From: Gammaproteobacteria bacterium
GTDB lineage: Bacteria; Pseudomonadota; Gammaproteobacteria; Pseudomonadales; Litorivicinaceae
DNA: 15,453 nucleotides
Assembly (NCBI GenBank): GCA_002717305.1
Contig: PBDH01000001.1
Location: forward strand, 1-15,453
Reading direction: 5' to 3'
Below the pieces are notes generated by a model, which searched no databases, had not been told where the DNA came from, and saw nothing but the letters and a program-made list of their open reading frames with translations. The translations under genes were made by a program, and so were the position numbers. This document shows positions 7,573-14,962 of the stretch, one piece after another. How positions within the stretch are numbered: the stretch's first letter is position 1; each line of letters begins with the position of its first letter.

Positions 7573-7593
7573 AATCCGTAAGATAAACGGATT
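7573..7593. repeat. Perfect 7-nt inverted repeat in the gap before the double sulfatase
   Basis: AATCCGT (7573-7579) and its exact reverse complement ACGGATT (7587-7593) flank a 7-nt A-rich spacer. The site lies in the window's longest gene-free gap (7497-7724), where I see no ORF or RNA gene. It is not followed directly by a T run, so a terminator is unconvincing. It overlaps a weak promoter-like pair, TTGTCC (7592-7597) and TTCAAT (7615-7620) with 17 nt between, so an operator is a possible alternative. Confidence 0.5.
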
Positions 7594-7724
7594 GTCCGAC
7601 GTGGTTTTATTGTGTTCAATTTCAGTCCTTCGTCAGAAAATCCTTTTACCTTCAAGCAAGCCCTTCGATTATGATCCCGAGAACCGGTGGCCCAATCGGT
7701 ATGGAAACAACCAACTATTTATCC

Positions 7725-10535
7725 ATGAAAAAATATCTCCTTCCCATCTTCTTCGTTTTCACGACTGCCTCTTGGGCCAAGCCTCCCAACGTCGTCCTCA
7801 TCCTTTCGGACGATCAAAGCTACACCGATTACGGCTTCATGGGGCATCCCCACATCGAGACGCCCCACCTTGACAAACTAGCCTCGGAGAGCGCCTTGTT
7901 CCGTCGCGGATACGTCCCGACTGCCCTCTGCCGCCCTTCCCTCGCGACCCTTTTCACAGGGCTTTATTCCCACCAGAACAAGATCACCGGAAACAACCCT
8001 GCCAACACCCCTGAAAACAAGGCCCATGCCCAGAGAACCGGCAAGGATGCGAGGGAGTTGATCATTTCGAATATAGACAAGCATGGCGGCCTTCCTCATT
8101 GGCTCGCCAAAAAGGGGTACGTCAGCCACCAGAGCGGAAAATGGTGGGAGGGCTCCTATCAGCGCGGAGGTTTCACCGAAGGCATGACCCGCGGATTCCC
8201 CAACCCCGGAGGCAGACACGGCGACGACGGACTCAAGATTGGGCGGGCGGGAATGGATCCGGTCTTCGACTTTATCGATCGGTCGGTCAAAAAAGAGAAA
8301 CCCTTCTTTATTTGGTACGCTCCTTTTCTTCCCCACACTCCGCACAACCCGCCCGAGCGCCTGCACAAGAAATACCTGGCCAAAGGAGTGCAGAAACGGG
8401 TCGCCCAATACTACGCCATGTGCGAATGGTTCGACGAGACCTGTGGAGCCTTGATGAATCATCTCGACGAGTCCGGCATCGCGGAAGACACCCTGATCAT
8501 TTACGTCACGGACAACGGTTGGATTCAAACCGAGACCGGGAGCTATGGGATTCGTTCCAAGCGAAGTCCTTACGAAGGGGGCACACGCAACCCCATCATG
8601 TTCCGCTGGAAAGGCACCATCCCACCTGCCGACCGGTCTGAGCTCTGCTCTTCCCTAGACTTCGTGCCTACGGTATTGGCAGCAGCGGGAGCAAAGGGTC
8701 CGCATGACTTCCCCGGACTCAATCTTCTTCCCCAGCTCAAAAGTGGAAAGAAGATCAAACGCGACGTCCTCTTCGGGGAGTCCTTCGCCCATGACATCGC
8801 CGATGTCGAAAACCCACAAGCATCCCTTCTTTACCGCTGGGTAATCAAGGGGCACGACAAGCTCCTCCTGACCTACGATGGCGCACCAGGCAAGATGAAG
8901 TATCCACCTCAAGGCGGGGAACCCCAACTTTTCGATCTTAAAAAGGATCCCACTGAAAAAACCAACCTAGCACCGAAGAATTCAAAGTTGGTCAAGGAAC
9001 TGGGCACCCTGCTGGACGGGTGGTACCTACCCGAACAAAGAACCGTCGGCAAGGTGTCCCCGGTGGCTGCGGGGCCAAAGTCCGGTCGGAAACCCCCAAA
9101 GAAGCAAAAAGGAAAAGAAGCTCCCGAAAAAAAAACTCCGGCGACCCCAATTGATTTAAGAAAACGACCCAATTTTCTTGTTCTCTATGCGGACGATCAG
9201 CGCGACCATACTTTAGGATGCGCCGGGCATCCCATTGTCAAAACCCCAAACATCGACCGGTTGGCTGGCCAAGGGGTCCGCTTCAAGAATGCATTCGTCT
9301 CGACCTCCACCTGTTGGGTGGGACGGTCCAGCCTCTTCACCAGCACCTACGAACGCAAGCATCTCTATCGGGTCACCCCGGGCCCCCTGAACCCGGAGCT
9401 CTGCGAGAGTTCCTATTTTGCCGTTCTCAAAACGGCAGGCTATCGCACCGGACACCTTGGCAAGGAACACGTCAGCATTGCAGGCGAATCCGCCGGACTC
9501 ATGTGGGACGTGCGGCAAAGAATCGGACGGAAGCCTTTTTTTAAAAAACAGCCCGATGGATCGATGCGTCACGAAACCCAAATCCTCGGGGACTGGGCGA
9601 TTGATTTCCTGAAGGAACAGCCAGAAGATCAGCCCTTCTGCTTGCAGGTCAGTTTCAACGCGACCCATGCCGAAGACGGCGACAAGCGGCCCGGCATCGG
9701 TCATTTCCCATGGCCCAAGGTCACCGACGGCATGTACGAGGGCCAAAGGATGCCGCTCCCCCCACTCAACGATCCTTCAATCTACGAAGCCCAACCCGAT
9801 TTCCTGAAGAAGTCGATCAACCGACAACGCTATTTTTGGCGCTGGGATACTGCGGAGAAGTACCAGACCAACATGCGGGCCTACTTTAGAATGATCAGCG
9901 GAATCGACCACGTCCTAGGCCGACTCGTAAAACAACTCGAAGAGCAAGGGCTGGCTGATAATACGGTCATCCTATACACCGCCGACAATGGCTATTATCT
10001 CGGCGATCGGGGATTCGCGGGTAAGTGGACCCATTACGAAGAGTCTCTGCGCGTCCCCCTCGTGGTGTATGATCCGCACCTGCCAAAAGCCAAGCAGGGC
10101 CGCGTTCTGTCCGAGATGACGCTCAACAGCGACGTCGGGTCCACCCTGATCGATCTCGCCGGACTGCCGGTTCCCGAAGCCCACACCGGACGAAGTTTTG
10201 CTTCTCTTATGCGGGGCGACGAACCTTCCGGATGGCGAAAGGACTTTCTCTGTGAGTTTCTGGCTGTCCCAGGATCCATCCCCCGTTGGGAAGGCGTGCG
10301 CGGCGAGCGCATGACCTATGCACGCTACTTTGTTGATGGGCCGGAAAAGCCGCCCTATGAGTTTCTCTTCGATCTGAAGAATGACCCCAAGCAATTGACC
10401 AACCTTGCTCGGAAAAAGAGTGATCACCCCCTGCTCCAACGGATGCGCAATCGTTGTGACGAACTCGTCGCCGAGACCGGACCGGCGATGCAAGAAGTGG
10501 GAGAAAATCAGCGTAAATCGAAGAAGAAAAAGTAA
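7725..10535 (+). CDS. Fusion of two type I (S1) sulfatases in one exported polypeptide
   Basis: The start is placed at the ATG at 7725, where a signal peptide begins (MKKYLLPIFF..., cleavage near SWA-KP); the earlier in-frame ATGs at 7671 and 7701 would precede it with polar residues. The 936-residue product holds two sulfatase domains. Domain 1 (~20-435) has metal ligands D29-D30, candidate formylglycine C69 in C-R-P-S-L, K139, H204, D263-N264 and K279. Domain 2 (~480-920) has D490-D491, C530 in C-W-V-G-R, K580-x-H582, H648, D754-N755 and K767. A Lys/Pro-rich linker (~440-478) joins them, and domain 2 has no signal peptide of its own. Both cysteine motifs depart from C-x-P-x-R: domain 1 has Leu for Arg, and also Trp where K-x-H is usual; domain 2 lacks the Pro. 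Sulfatases remove sulfate from sugars. The C-terminus is Lys-rich (KSKKKK). Confidence 0.93.
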   Translation: MKKYLLPIFFVFTTASWAKPPNVVLILSDDQSYTDYGFMGHPHIETPHLDKLASESALFRRGYVPTALCRPSLATLFTGLYSHQNKITGNNPANTPENKAHAQRTGKDARELIISNIDKHGGLPHWLAKKGYVSHQSGKWWEGSYQRGGFTEGMTRGFPNPGGRHGDDGLKIGRAGMDPVFDFIDRSVKKEKPFFIWYAPFLPHTPHNPPERLHKKYLAKGVQKRVAQYYAMCEWFDETCGALMNHLDESGIAEDTLIIYVTDNGWIQTETGSYGIRSKRSPYEGGTRNPIMFRWKGTIPPADRSELCSSLDFVPTVLAAAGAKGPHDFPGLNLLPQLKSGKKIKRDVLFGESFAHDIADVENPQASLLYRWVIKGHDKLLLTYDGAPGKMKYPPQGGEPQLFDLKKDPTEKTNLAPKNSKLVKELGTLLDGWYLPEQRTVGKVSPVAAGPKSGRKPPKKQKGKEAPEKKTPATPIDLRKRPNFLVLYADDQRDHTLGCAGHPIVKTPNIDRLAGQGVRFKNAFVSTSTCWVGRSSLFTSTYERKHLYRVTPGPLNPELCESSYFAVLKTAGYRTGHLGKEHVSIAGESAGLMWDVRQRIGRKPFFKKQPDGSMRHETQILGDWAIDFLKEQPEDQPFCLQVSFNATHAEDGDKRPGIGHFPWPKVTDGMYEGQRMPLPPLNDPSIYEAQPDFLKKSINRQRYFWRWDTAEKYQTNMRAYFRMISGIDHVLGRLVKQLEEQGLADNTVILYTADNGYYLGDRGFAGKWTHYEESLRVPLVVYDPHLPKAKQGRVLSEMTLNSDVGSTLIDLAGLPVPEAHTGRSFASLMRGDEPSGWRKDFLCEFLAVPGSIPRWEGVRGERMTYARYFVDGPEKPPYEFLFDLKNDPKQLTNLARKKSDHPLLQRMRNRCDELVAETGPAMQEVGENQRKSKKKK

Positions 10536-10592
10536 GCAGCCGTTATGTTGAAACTGTGCATGAGAATGATTGAGTGCCTTGAATCCGCCAGC

Positions 10593-10617
10593 AGGTTTTC
10601 CAATAAAACCTCTTTTT
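10593..10617 (+). terminator. Probable Rho-independent terminator of the double sulfatase gene
   Basis: AGGTTTT (10593-10599) and AAAACCT (10605-10611) are exact reverse complements around a 5-nt loop, followed by CTTTTT (10612-10617). It sits 58 nt after the sulfatase stop and 63 nt before the next gene. The stem is A/T-rich, so termination may be partial. Confidence 0.5.
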
Positions 10618-10679
10618 GAAGGAAACTTTTTCCGCTGTTCTGAGTTTCTTATTTTTCCTAACAAACTAAAAATAATCTC

Positions 10680-11870
10680 ATGAAAAGTATTACTATCGTA
10701 ACTTTGGCGCTCGTTGCCCTCTTTACTCCTTCGTTCGCTATCTTCGGGAGTCCACTGGATAAGGAAATCCTGAAGATAAAACCGCAGGCCGATCGCAATG
10801 GAGACGGTAAATTGTCCGATGCCGAAAAGGAAAACCTGATAAAGATGATCATAAGCAAATTTCACAGGTCCGATTCCGATGGGGATGGGACTTTGTCCGA
10901 GAAGGAGTTGGAGAAGGTGATTAAGATAGCAACTGCCCGCGCCAAAACGCAAGGTGGACGCAAATCAAGGAAGGAAAACGCCCAAGGCAAAGAACAAACG
11001 TCACCCACTCATGCAAACGTGAAGTATGGAGACCACGAGCGGAACGCTTTCGATATCTGGCTTGCGGAAAGAAAAAAACCAACCCCTTTGGCGATCTATA
11101 TTCATGGCGGAGGCTTTCAGGCCGGCAGCAAGGAAAAACTAAGTCAGGATGTTTTGAAGCAACTTATCAAGGCAGGCATTTCCGTAGCCTCGATCAACTA
11201 CCGCTACGCGAGTGCAGATGCTCCCTTGCCCTCCTCTCACCATGATGCTCGGAGAGCCTTGCAGTTCATTCGCTCCAAGTCCAAGGAATGGAACCTGGAC
11301 AAATCCCGGGTCGCCGCCTTCGGTGGCTCGGCGGGCGCTCAAATCTGCATGTGGCTGGCTTACTCGGACGACATGGCAAAACCCAAAAGCAAGGATCCCA
11401 TTGAGCGCGAATCCACCCGGTTGACCTGCGTGGCTACCACTGGTGGTCAGACCACGCTCGACGTCAATTTTTGGCAAGACAAGATTGCTACCCTTATTGG
11501 TTCCAAGACTGATGCCGGATCCCTTTTCCCTTCATTGGGAAACATAAAAGATCCGCAGAAAGCACGGATCGCCAGATGGGGGGCTACAACCGTTCAAGAA
11601 GCCAACGAAATCGCCTCCCGGCACTCCGCTCTTTCAATCGTGTCCAAGGATGATCCGCCCATCTTCATGAGTTATGGAATGCCTCCGACCGCCAAGCCTC
11701 CGACCAACAAGACACGAGTTCGCGGATGGCTCGTTCACCACGTCAACCTAGGTATCGCTCTAAAAGAAAAGACGGATGATTTAAAATTAGAGGCTCATCT
11801 GAAATATCCAGGTGCAGAAATGAAATACCCATCACAAGTCGAGTTCTTCGTCGACAAGTTGTCCGACTGA
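10680..11870 (+). CDS. Exported EF-hand plus alpha/beta-hydrolase esterase
   Basis: The 396-residue product has a signal peptide (core ~5-18, cleavage near SFA-IF). Two EF-hand loops follow: D38, N40, D42, K44 and E49 (DRNGDGKLSDAE), then D65, D67, D69, T71 and E76 (DSDGDGTLSEKE). A charged linker (~86-112) leads to an alpha/beta-hydrolase domain of the hormone-sensitive-lipase/carbohydrate-esterase type. It has an oxyanion motif H142-G143-G144-G145 and nucleophile S217 in GGSAGA. Probable Asp and His partners are D324/D325 (DDPPIF) and H353/H354 (WLVHHVNLG). The enzyme probably removes acyl groups from a polysaccharide or other ester outside the cytoplasm, with Ca2+ bound by the N-terminal part. 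The gene lies between two sulfatase genes and is preceded by a probable terminator, so it likely has its own promoter. The ATG lacks a Shine-Dalgarno. Confidence 0.9.
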   Translation: MKSITIVTLALVALFTPSFAIFGSPLDKEILKIKPQADRNGDGKLSDAEKENLIKMIISKFHRSDSDGDGTLSEKELEKVIKIATARAKTQGGRKSRKENAQGKEQTSPTHANVKYGDHERNAFDIWLAERKKPTPLAIYIHGGGFQAGSKEKLSQDVLKQLIKAGISVASINYRYASADAPLPSSHHDARRALQFIRSKSKEWNLDKSRVAAFGGSAGAQICMWLAYSDDMAKPKSKDPIERESTRLTCVATTGGQTTLDVNFWQDKIATLIGSKTDAGSLFPSLGNIKDPQKARIARWGATTVQEANEIASRHSALSIVSKDDPPIFMSYGMPPTAKPPTNKTRVRGWLVHHVNLGIALKEKTDDLKLEAHLKYPGAEMKYPSQVEFFVDKLSD

Positions 11871-11908
11871 CTCGATCCGCAGCCTCCCTCCCCTAGCCCA
11901 CAAAAATC

Positions 11909-11974
11909 ATGAAAAGCAAAAAGGTTGGAAGCGATCACTTTAGCGGATTGAGCCGCCGTGACGCCCTCAAGTGA
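11909..11974 (+). pseudogene. Remnant start of a Tat-exported protein (21 codons)
   Basis: An ATG opens a 21-codon reading frame ending in TGA at 11972. The last residues spell L-S-R-R-D-A-L-K, the twin-arginine motif that begins many exported PVC proteins (DUF1501 proteins, sulfatases, oxidoreductases). The hydrophobic stretch that must follow is missing: in the frame carrying on past the stop, polar residues lead into the next sulfatase start. The simplest reading is that a deletion removed the rest of the gene. A short leader peptide, or chance, is the alternative. The leader before the ATG (CACAAAAATC) resembles those of real starts here, such as 2758. Confidence 0.5.
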
Positions 11975-12006
11975 ACAAATCTTTTGACCACGTTCAACTT
12001 CCATCC

Positions 12007-14916
12007 ATGAAAAAAACCCTTCTTTTCCTCTTTCTTTCCTCAATAGGCGTTTCTTGGGCCAAGTCCGACAAGAATTTGGTCCTCATTCTAGCCGACGACT
12101 TGGGCTGGGCGGACACCACCCTGTACGGCAAGACGTCCCTCTACGAGACGCCCAACGTCGAACGCCTCGCCAAACGGGGCATGAGGTTTTCGAACGCCTA
12201 CTCGAGCCCGATCTGCTCCCCTACCCGAGCCAGCATCCTGACCGGCCAGAACCCGGCCCGGCATGGGATGACTTCCCCGGCCGCACACCTACCAGAGGTG
12301 CGACTGGAAGTCACCCCCCAAACCCGCGGTCTACCTCATCAGAAATCATGCAACCTCAAGACCACCACCCGCATTCGTCCCGAGGTGCCCACCCTCGGCG
12401 AAATTTTGAAAGACAGTGGCTACCAAACCGCCCACTTCGGAAAATGGCACCTGGGCCGTGAATGCTTCACTCCTTTGGAACATGGCTTCGATATCGACCT
12501 TCCTCACTGGCACGGTCCCGGACCCAAGACCAGTTACCTCGCCCCGTGGGGTTATGAAAACCCGGATTTTAAGGAGGGTGAACCAAGTGAACATATTGAA
12601 GATCGGATGGCCAAGGAGGCGGTAAATTGGCTAAAGAACCGGGATAGTAATAAGCCTTTCTTTCTGAACTACTGGCATTTCTCGGTCCATGCTCCGTTCG
12701 GAGCCAAGCCCGAATTGATTGACTATTACCGGAAGAAGATCAAGCGGGGCGAAAAACAAAAGTCGCCAACTTATGCAGCCATGGTCCATTCCCTCGACGA
12801 TGCGGTGGGTTCACTCTTGAATACTTTGGATGCCGAAGGGTTGACCGATGACACCGTGGTTGTTTTTTATTCCGACAACGGAGGCAATATTCATTGCGGA
12901 TTGGAAGAAACGGATGCAAAAGGCGAAAAGTACGTTACTGCGATTACCAGCAATTATCCTCTGCGCGGGGGCAAGGGGGGCATTCGCGAGGGAGGCATAC
13001 GCGTACCTGCGGTCGTGGCTTGGCCGGGAGTGACAAAACCCGGATCAATCAACGAGACCCGCATTCAGGCAAACGATCTCTACCCGACGATTCTGAAGAT
13101 ATTGAACCAAAGTTATCCCCCAAACCACCTGATCGACGGGGTCGATTTCACCAAGGCTCTGACCGGTAAAACCTTGGAGCGCCAACCCATGTTCACTTTC
13201 GTGCCCGGTCATGGAAACACCCCCGAATGGCTCCCCCCCTCCATGGCCGTGCACCATGGCAAATGGAAATTTATCCGCACTTTCCATTATGGAGAGAATG
13301 GAGAGCACCAGTACTGGCTGCACGATCTGGAAAAGGATATTGGCGAGAAGAAAAATTTAGCCTTCAAATTTCCTGACAAGGTGAAAGAAATGGACAGGCT
13401 GATCGACGATTACATTGCCGAAGCCAAGGTGGTAGTTCCCTTGCCCAACCCGAATTTCGATCCGTCTAAGTTTGATCCCAAACTCATTGGCGTGCAGGCA
13501 GGTGGTCTGAAAATGCCACCGGTCAAGAAAGCCCCGGGAAAGAAAGGCCCTCCCAAGACCGTGAGAAAAGAATCCATGCTGGGTTGGATCGGCAAGGGGG
13601 TGGACGTTTCCACCGACTCCCGCTCGATGAAAATTTCAAATAGTCATAGTCAGCCCTTTATCGCCAATGCCAACTTGAAGGTTGAGGGGACGATCTTGGT
13701 AAGCGCCCGTTTGCGTTCAGCCAAGGGCGGAAATGCAACCTTGCAATGGCGTACCAGCGAGCAGAAGGACTTTTCCACCAAAGGTCAGTCCAAGAAGTTT
13801 TCAATAAAGGGTGGCGATTGGCAGGACGTCGTAATCAAACTCCCGGTGAAAGGAACCTTGCAGCATCTACGGATGTTCGTTCCCGCGGGGAAAGAGGCTT
13901 TGGAGATAGACTGGATCGAACTGAAACCCGCAGAGACCGGAACCGACACCAAGCAGACCAAGCGATGGGATTTCGGGACAAGCATGATGAAACCGCAAGG
14001 CACACAGTCGGACCTTGGATTAAAAGTGATGGAGTATGCCCTGGGGAAAAGTTCCATTCGCTTGAAGACGCCTACTCATATTGCCTTTGGTCCGGGCAAC
14101 CGCGAAATTATAACGGATCTTAAAAACAATCGGTTCGTTTTTCGTGAGAGCCCGGAACATCCTTTCCAGGTATCACCGGTCCCCATGCGAGGCCCGCACT
14201 CGGTCGTCTACAACCCCAAAGACAAATTGTATTACGCCAACGACACGGAAAACCATCGCATGATTGCGTTTGCCGATCTTTCCAAGCCAACGATTCGGGC
14301 AGAAACCAAGAAGATTGCCGGAGTCACCCTCCGGCGCCCGCACGACGTGTTGCTTGACCCGTTCACCGGTTGGATCTATGGGATCAATCCAAATTCCGGT
14401 CACGTTTTTCGCTTCACTGCTATTGGTGAGAATGAGAGTGCGATCAAGGTGCCGCTACAGGGTTATGCAAGAGCTCTGACTTTTACCAATGGAAAACTTT
14501 ATGCAATCGGATCGGCCAAGGGTCGGATCGTCGAAATCGTTGATTGGGACGCTCCCTCGTTCAAAATTTACGATAGTCATGACCCGAGCGGGCGAAATGG
14601 ATCTTCCGGGTTTTGGGCCAAAACCGGGTTGGTCCTTAATGATGCGGAATTTTTCGAAGGTTTCTGGTATGCGACCAGTTATTTCATGAAACAAGGCGGA
14701 GCAGGAACGGATTTCGATGAGAACAAATTCATCCGCTTCAAAACCTTTGATGATTTTGTCAAAGGCAAGTGGACTGATTTAAGCGAAATGGTTCCCAGTG
14801 GGATCACCCCGTACTACCTAACGGTGAACAAGGGGAAACTCTACCTCGCGATTTTCAATCATGGAGCACCGGGGAAAGGAGACTCCATTCTTCAGTTCAC
14901 TCATCGTAGCAAGTAG
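12007..14916 (+). CDS. Exported S1 sulfatase fused to a beta-sandwich and a beta-propeller
   Basis: I start at the ATG at 12007, where a signal peptide begins (MKKTLLFLFL..., cleavage near SWA-KS); the in-frame GTG at 11971 overlaps the Tat remnant. The 969-residue product has three parts. Residues ~22-478 are a type I sulfatase with a full canonical site: D30-D31, formylglycine cysteine C70 in C-S-P-T-R, K146-x-H148 (GKWHLG), H228, D290-N291 and K323. A Lys/Pro-rich linker (~500-522) leads to a beta-sandwich (~525-640) resembling a carbohydrate-binding or galactose-binding-like module, ending DWIELKP. Residues ~685-969 contain repeated strands with motifs such as HIAFGPG, HSVVYNP and HDVLLDPFTGWIYGIN, suggesting an NHL/SMP-30-like propeller. 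The sulfatase should desulfate a sugar polymer while the extra modules bind it; the propeller's own activity is unknown. S1 sulfatases are usually near 450-600 residues. Confidence 0.92.
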   Translation: MKKTLLFLFLSSIGVSWAKSDKNLVLILADDLGWADTTLYGKTSLYETPNVERLAKRGMRFSNAYSSPICSPTRASILTGQNPARHGMTSPAAHLPEVRLEVTPQTRGLPHQKSCNLKTTTRIRPEVPTLGEILKDSGYQTAHFGKWHLGRECFTPLEHGFDIDLPHWHGPGPKTSYLAPWGYENPDFKEGEPSEHIEDRMAKEAVNWLKNRDSNKPFFLNYWHFSVHAPFGAKPELIDYYRKKIKRGEKQKSPTYAAMVHSLDDAVGSLLNTLDAEGLTDDTVVVFYSDNGGNIHCGLEETDAKGEKYVTAITSNYPLRGGKGGIREGGIRVPAVVAWPGVTKPGSINETRIQANDLYPTILKILNQSYPPNHLIDGVDFTKALTGKTLERQPMFTFVPGHGNTPEWLPPSMAVHHGKWKFIRTFHYGENGEHQYWLHDLEKDIGEKKNLAFKFPDKVKEMDRLIDDYIAEAKVVVPLPNPNFDPSKFDPKLIGVQAGGLKMPPVKKAPGKKGPPKTVRKESMLGWIGKGVDVSTDSRSMKISNSHSQPFIANANLKVEGTILVSARLRSAKGGNATLQWRTSEQKDFSTKGQSKKFSIKGGDWQDVVIKLPVKGTLQHLRMFVPAGKEALEIDWIELKPAETGTDTKQTKRWDFGTSMMKPQGTQSDLGLKVMEYALGKSSIRLKTPTHIAFGPGNREIITDLKNNRFVFRESPEHPFQVSPVPMRGPHSVVYNPKDKLYYANDTENHRMIAFADLSKPTIRAETKKIAGVTLRRPHDVLLDPFTGWIYGINPNSGHVFRFTAIGENESAIKVPLQGYARALTFTNGKLYAIGSAKGRIVEIVDWDAPSFKIYDSHDPSGRNGSSGFWAKTGLVLNDAEFFEGFWYATSYFMKQGGAGTDFDENKFIRFKTFDDFVKGKWTDLSEMVPSGITPYYLTVNKGKLYLAIFNHGAPGKGDSILQFTHRSK

Positions 14917-14962
14917 AACTAATGTAAATGGATCGATGCCAAATAACCGAAACGAATTTCCC

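Noticed and set aside
7671..7724. Upstream start of the double sulfatase at 7671 or 7701
   Set aside because: It would place 8-18 polar residues before an otherwise normal signal peptide; the ATG at 7725 fits better.
7878..8528. 216-codon open frame on the minus strand
   Set aside because: It is a shadow of the first sulfatase domain, with no domain, start context or partner gene.
9972..10952. 326-codon open frame on the minus strand
   Set aside because: It lies antisense to the second sulfatase domain and the start of the EF-hand esterase, both with clear motifs. Its product has no recognisable domain, and long antisense frames are common here because of codon bias.
11971..12006. GTG start of the three-part sulfatase at 11971
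   Set aside because: The extra 12 residues are polar and precede a clean signal peptide starting at 12007; the GTG also overlaps the Tat remnant.
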